Shown here: positions 61,854 through 64,000 of the stretch, piece by piece
Layout: each line of letters starts with the position of its first letter
How positions within the stretch are numbered: position 1 is the stretch's first letter
Assembly: GCA_964035545.1 (NCBI GenBank)
Contig: OZ037765.1
Span: 2,578,501-2,642,500, forward strand
From: Bugula neritina
Taxonomy: Eukaryota > Bryozoa > Gymnolaemata > Cheilostomatida > Bugulidae
Length of the DNA: 64,000 bases
Reading direction: 5' to 3'
Notes under the pieces: model-generated
Databases searched by the model: none
What the model saw: only the letters and a program-made list of their open reading frames with translations
Told to the model about the DNA's origin: nothing
Position numbers and translations under genes: made by a program

Positions 61854-64000
61854 CTAATGCAAGCTTGTAGCTGGATGCATTCTAAGATTTTCATTTATGG
61901 GAGGTGTGGTGGCGCTTTGCTGTGCGGTGTTGCTATGACGATGGTTTGATACATCCTGGTTTAGAGGCTGCGGTCTATTTGATGGGTCATCAATGTCAGA
62001 ATAATGATGATTCACAGCAAAGTTTGACCTTTGGTTGACCTCACATCTTCCAGACTCTCCATGGACAAACTCTGTAAACAGTAAGCGATAACTAATCAAC
62101 AGTCACAAAGTTACAAAGACAATAAAATAAGCAAATTTCAAATTGCTCTGTAGTATTATATTGTACAGGATTGAATAATTTACAGTTCAATTTCTTAGGA
62201 ATATACAGCTTGTTATGCAAAAATAATTTATGAATCTGATGTAAACATTAAGAAAAAATTTTATCGCGAGGCAACAAAAAGTTACAATTAAATAATAACT
62301 GTTGCTTCAGCTTGTGTTCTAGCAGTTAAAGCTTTGGTCCAGTACAACACGAGTCAGACTGCAGTCATCATAAAGCAATTGTGAAATTTGAAGTTGGTTT
62401 AAAATATATTCTAAGTATTCCTAATGGTTTATAATGAGACCAGTAATTTTGCTTAATGCTGCTGTGATATAATTTACAAATTTAATAGAACACGCCCAGT
62501 TATACAGCACAAAAAGTAGACATAATAAAACTGTATTATACTAGAATCAATTGTCATGTTGATGTGATATATTACTATCATCACTTATATTCTCACCAGG
62601 ATGTGGATTAGGGGGAGGGAGGGGTGGAGAGGGAGAGAGAGAATCACGTCCCTTCAACACTCCATTAACCTCTGGTCAAAGATAAACAAAAGTTTTTGAA
62701 AGAAGAAAATTGCTCATCATAAATGCGACACATATTGAAAAACCTGCAGCTAAAAAAATAAATACACAACATCAAAATAAAATTTTCAGCTACGAAATTA
62801 ATAAACATAATTATATTATTATTAAATATTTTTAAGTGGTTTAGATGGTTATAGCTGTTTTATATTCAAGGTTAACACAGTTCGAAAGTTTAAATATTTA
62901 GTTTCATTACTCGTTTATGCAAACTGTACATGAAATAGGAAACAAATGCATATCTGTATTATTCTGCAAATTGTGCTGGGTTGAAGTAACACTATTCACT
63001 ATCCAATAACTGGACCTGTCTTGAATATAATTCACTTTATTTAAAAAAGGTAATAATACTATAAATGTACCTGCTAGTTCAACATGATTAGCTTTGAAGT
63101 TGATGTCTTTATGTTTAATGGTTCTGAAAGTGTATCCAGTATAGGCAATTGCAACAGCGAGCAATACTGTTAAACTGGTAAGCATAAAAATGACAATAGG
63201 CAACACCCAATTTGATGACTCATCCCTGTCTAGTTTGTCTGTTTCACCATCACCTGATCGATTAGATACTTGATTGAGAAATGTACAAGAACATTGTGAT
63301 GAGGGACAACTGGCCGTAACATTGTTTGGATCAATTTCTCCTCCAATGTAATACACAGTTTTGGCTTCTTGCTCAAGTTCCCCATTGGTAACAGAATATA
63401 CATGCTTATATACAGCCTGGTTTCCAGATTTAACAATGTTATAAATTTTATAGTTCACTTTGCCATCACCTGTTGAAAGAAATGGTAAATAAACTTGTGC
63501 ATGGCTGTTTACAAATGTTGGGATCTTTGTTTTATGCAACAGTTCAAGGAAATGCTTTTTTCCAGTAGCATCTCCAAAAAGCCTGGTACAATTTATTGAA
63601 TTAAATTCTTGATAACAATAAGATTCTTTAGTAGCATTTTTAATAGCATATGCTACCACAAGTCCGTTCATGACATTATGTTTACCAACAACATTCTCAA
63701 AATCTAGGTATTCACCATTAAAACCTGGTTGAGACAGGAACTGTGAGTTTAAATCACAGGGCGCATCCTTAGCTACGGCAGGGTGATAACTATTTGGAAG
63801 AAAGCAATTGAAGAATTGCTGCCAAAAATGTATAAAAACTGAGTTGTCCTTATTGTTAGTAGGTTTTTGATTATGCAAAAACTCTTTAAAATAGTTTTTT
63901 CCTTTTCTCGTCCATGTGTACAAATTATCTTTCAACGAAAAAGTTAGCGACCCATAAACAAAATCTTGAAATCCATCAATGACATCAAGACGATTGCCCC
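61854..64000 (-). CDS. single-pass receptor with class C GPCR-like ligand-binding region, 5' part outside window
   Basis: Exons: 64000 (edge)-63071, 62671-62597, 62071-61854; 406 residues visible. The frame is open to the edge, so no internal Met is the start. The ectodomain has GFQDFVYGSLTFSLK and FIHFWQQFFNC, which resembles the FxxFWxxxFxC of metabotropic glutamate receptor ligand-binding lobes, then VMNGLVVAYAIKNATKESYC and several N-glycosylation sites. A brief Cys cluster (CPSSQCSC) and one membrane span (WVLPIVIFMLTSLTVLLAVA) follow. The cytoplasmic tail is about 125 residues, with a Pro-rich exon (SPSPPLPPPNPHP) and a His/Gln/Asn-rich last exon. No 7TM, kinase or cyclase domain follows. 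It could be a truncated class C paralogue or a clearance-type ANF receptor. Confidence 0.75.

Noticed and set aside
62907-63935. 342-residue protein starting at 63935 as a complete gene
   Set aside because: The codon at 63935 is TTG, the frame stays open to the window edge, and the right end reads past the donor at 63070 into intron.

Overview
The window is a piece of an AT-rich, intron-rich animal genome. It has GT-AG introns of roughly 0.1-5 kb, animal-type cilium, trafficking and signalling genes, tRNA-derived SINE heads and many short tandem arrays. It has no bacterial features. Protein content suggests an invertebrate bilaterian; a lophotrochozoan is plausible, but I cannot fix the phylum from sequence alone. 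Exon models were built by hand from reading frame, splice-site phase and remembered family motifs. The complete models close in frame from start to stop, but none has transcript support.

Layout: PDE4 (+, enters from the left edge, last exons 1823-16045) runs tail-to-tail into RAB10 (-, 20227-17408). RAB10 is head-to-head with DCTN2/dynamitin (+, 21616-23312), a likely shared promoter region. DCTN2 is tail-to-tail with a MAK/CILK1-type ciliary kinase (-, 31166-23903). Then, all on the minus strand, come a doublecortin-like kinase DCLK (43904-34327), the mitochondrial import receptor TOMM70 (52488-46838), delta-COP ARCN1 (59627-55303) and the 3' part of a single-pass receptor with a class C GPCR-like ligand-binding region (edge at 64000 to 61854). 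The order looks like ordinary, functionally mixed synteny. The shared themes are membrane and microtubule traffic: Rab10, dynactin, COPI, and ciliary and microtubule kinases.

Most interesting points: (1) the MAK gene carries two adjacent 133-bp exons that encode alternative versions of the same catalytic-loop/DFG/TDY segment and are almost certainly mutually exclusive. (2) Several tandem arrays sit on splice junctions and copy the splice site itself: the PDE4 5' splice site five times, the RAB10 3' splice site six times, and shorter arrays beside ARCN1 and MAK donors. (3) PDE4 has an alternative first exon, a phase-neutral 51-nt candidate cassette exon inside UCR1, and two perfect intronic CRE palindromes. 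(4) Degenerate tracts with an apparent 6-bp rhythm lie near the 5' ends of five genes. (5) The edge gene couples a class C-like ectodomain to one membrane span and lacks a 7TM core. (6) An unassigned terminal-exon-like segment lies at 60858-60960.
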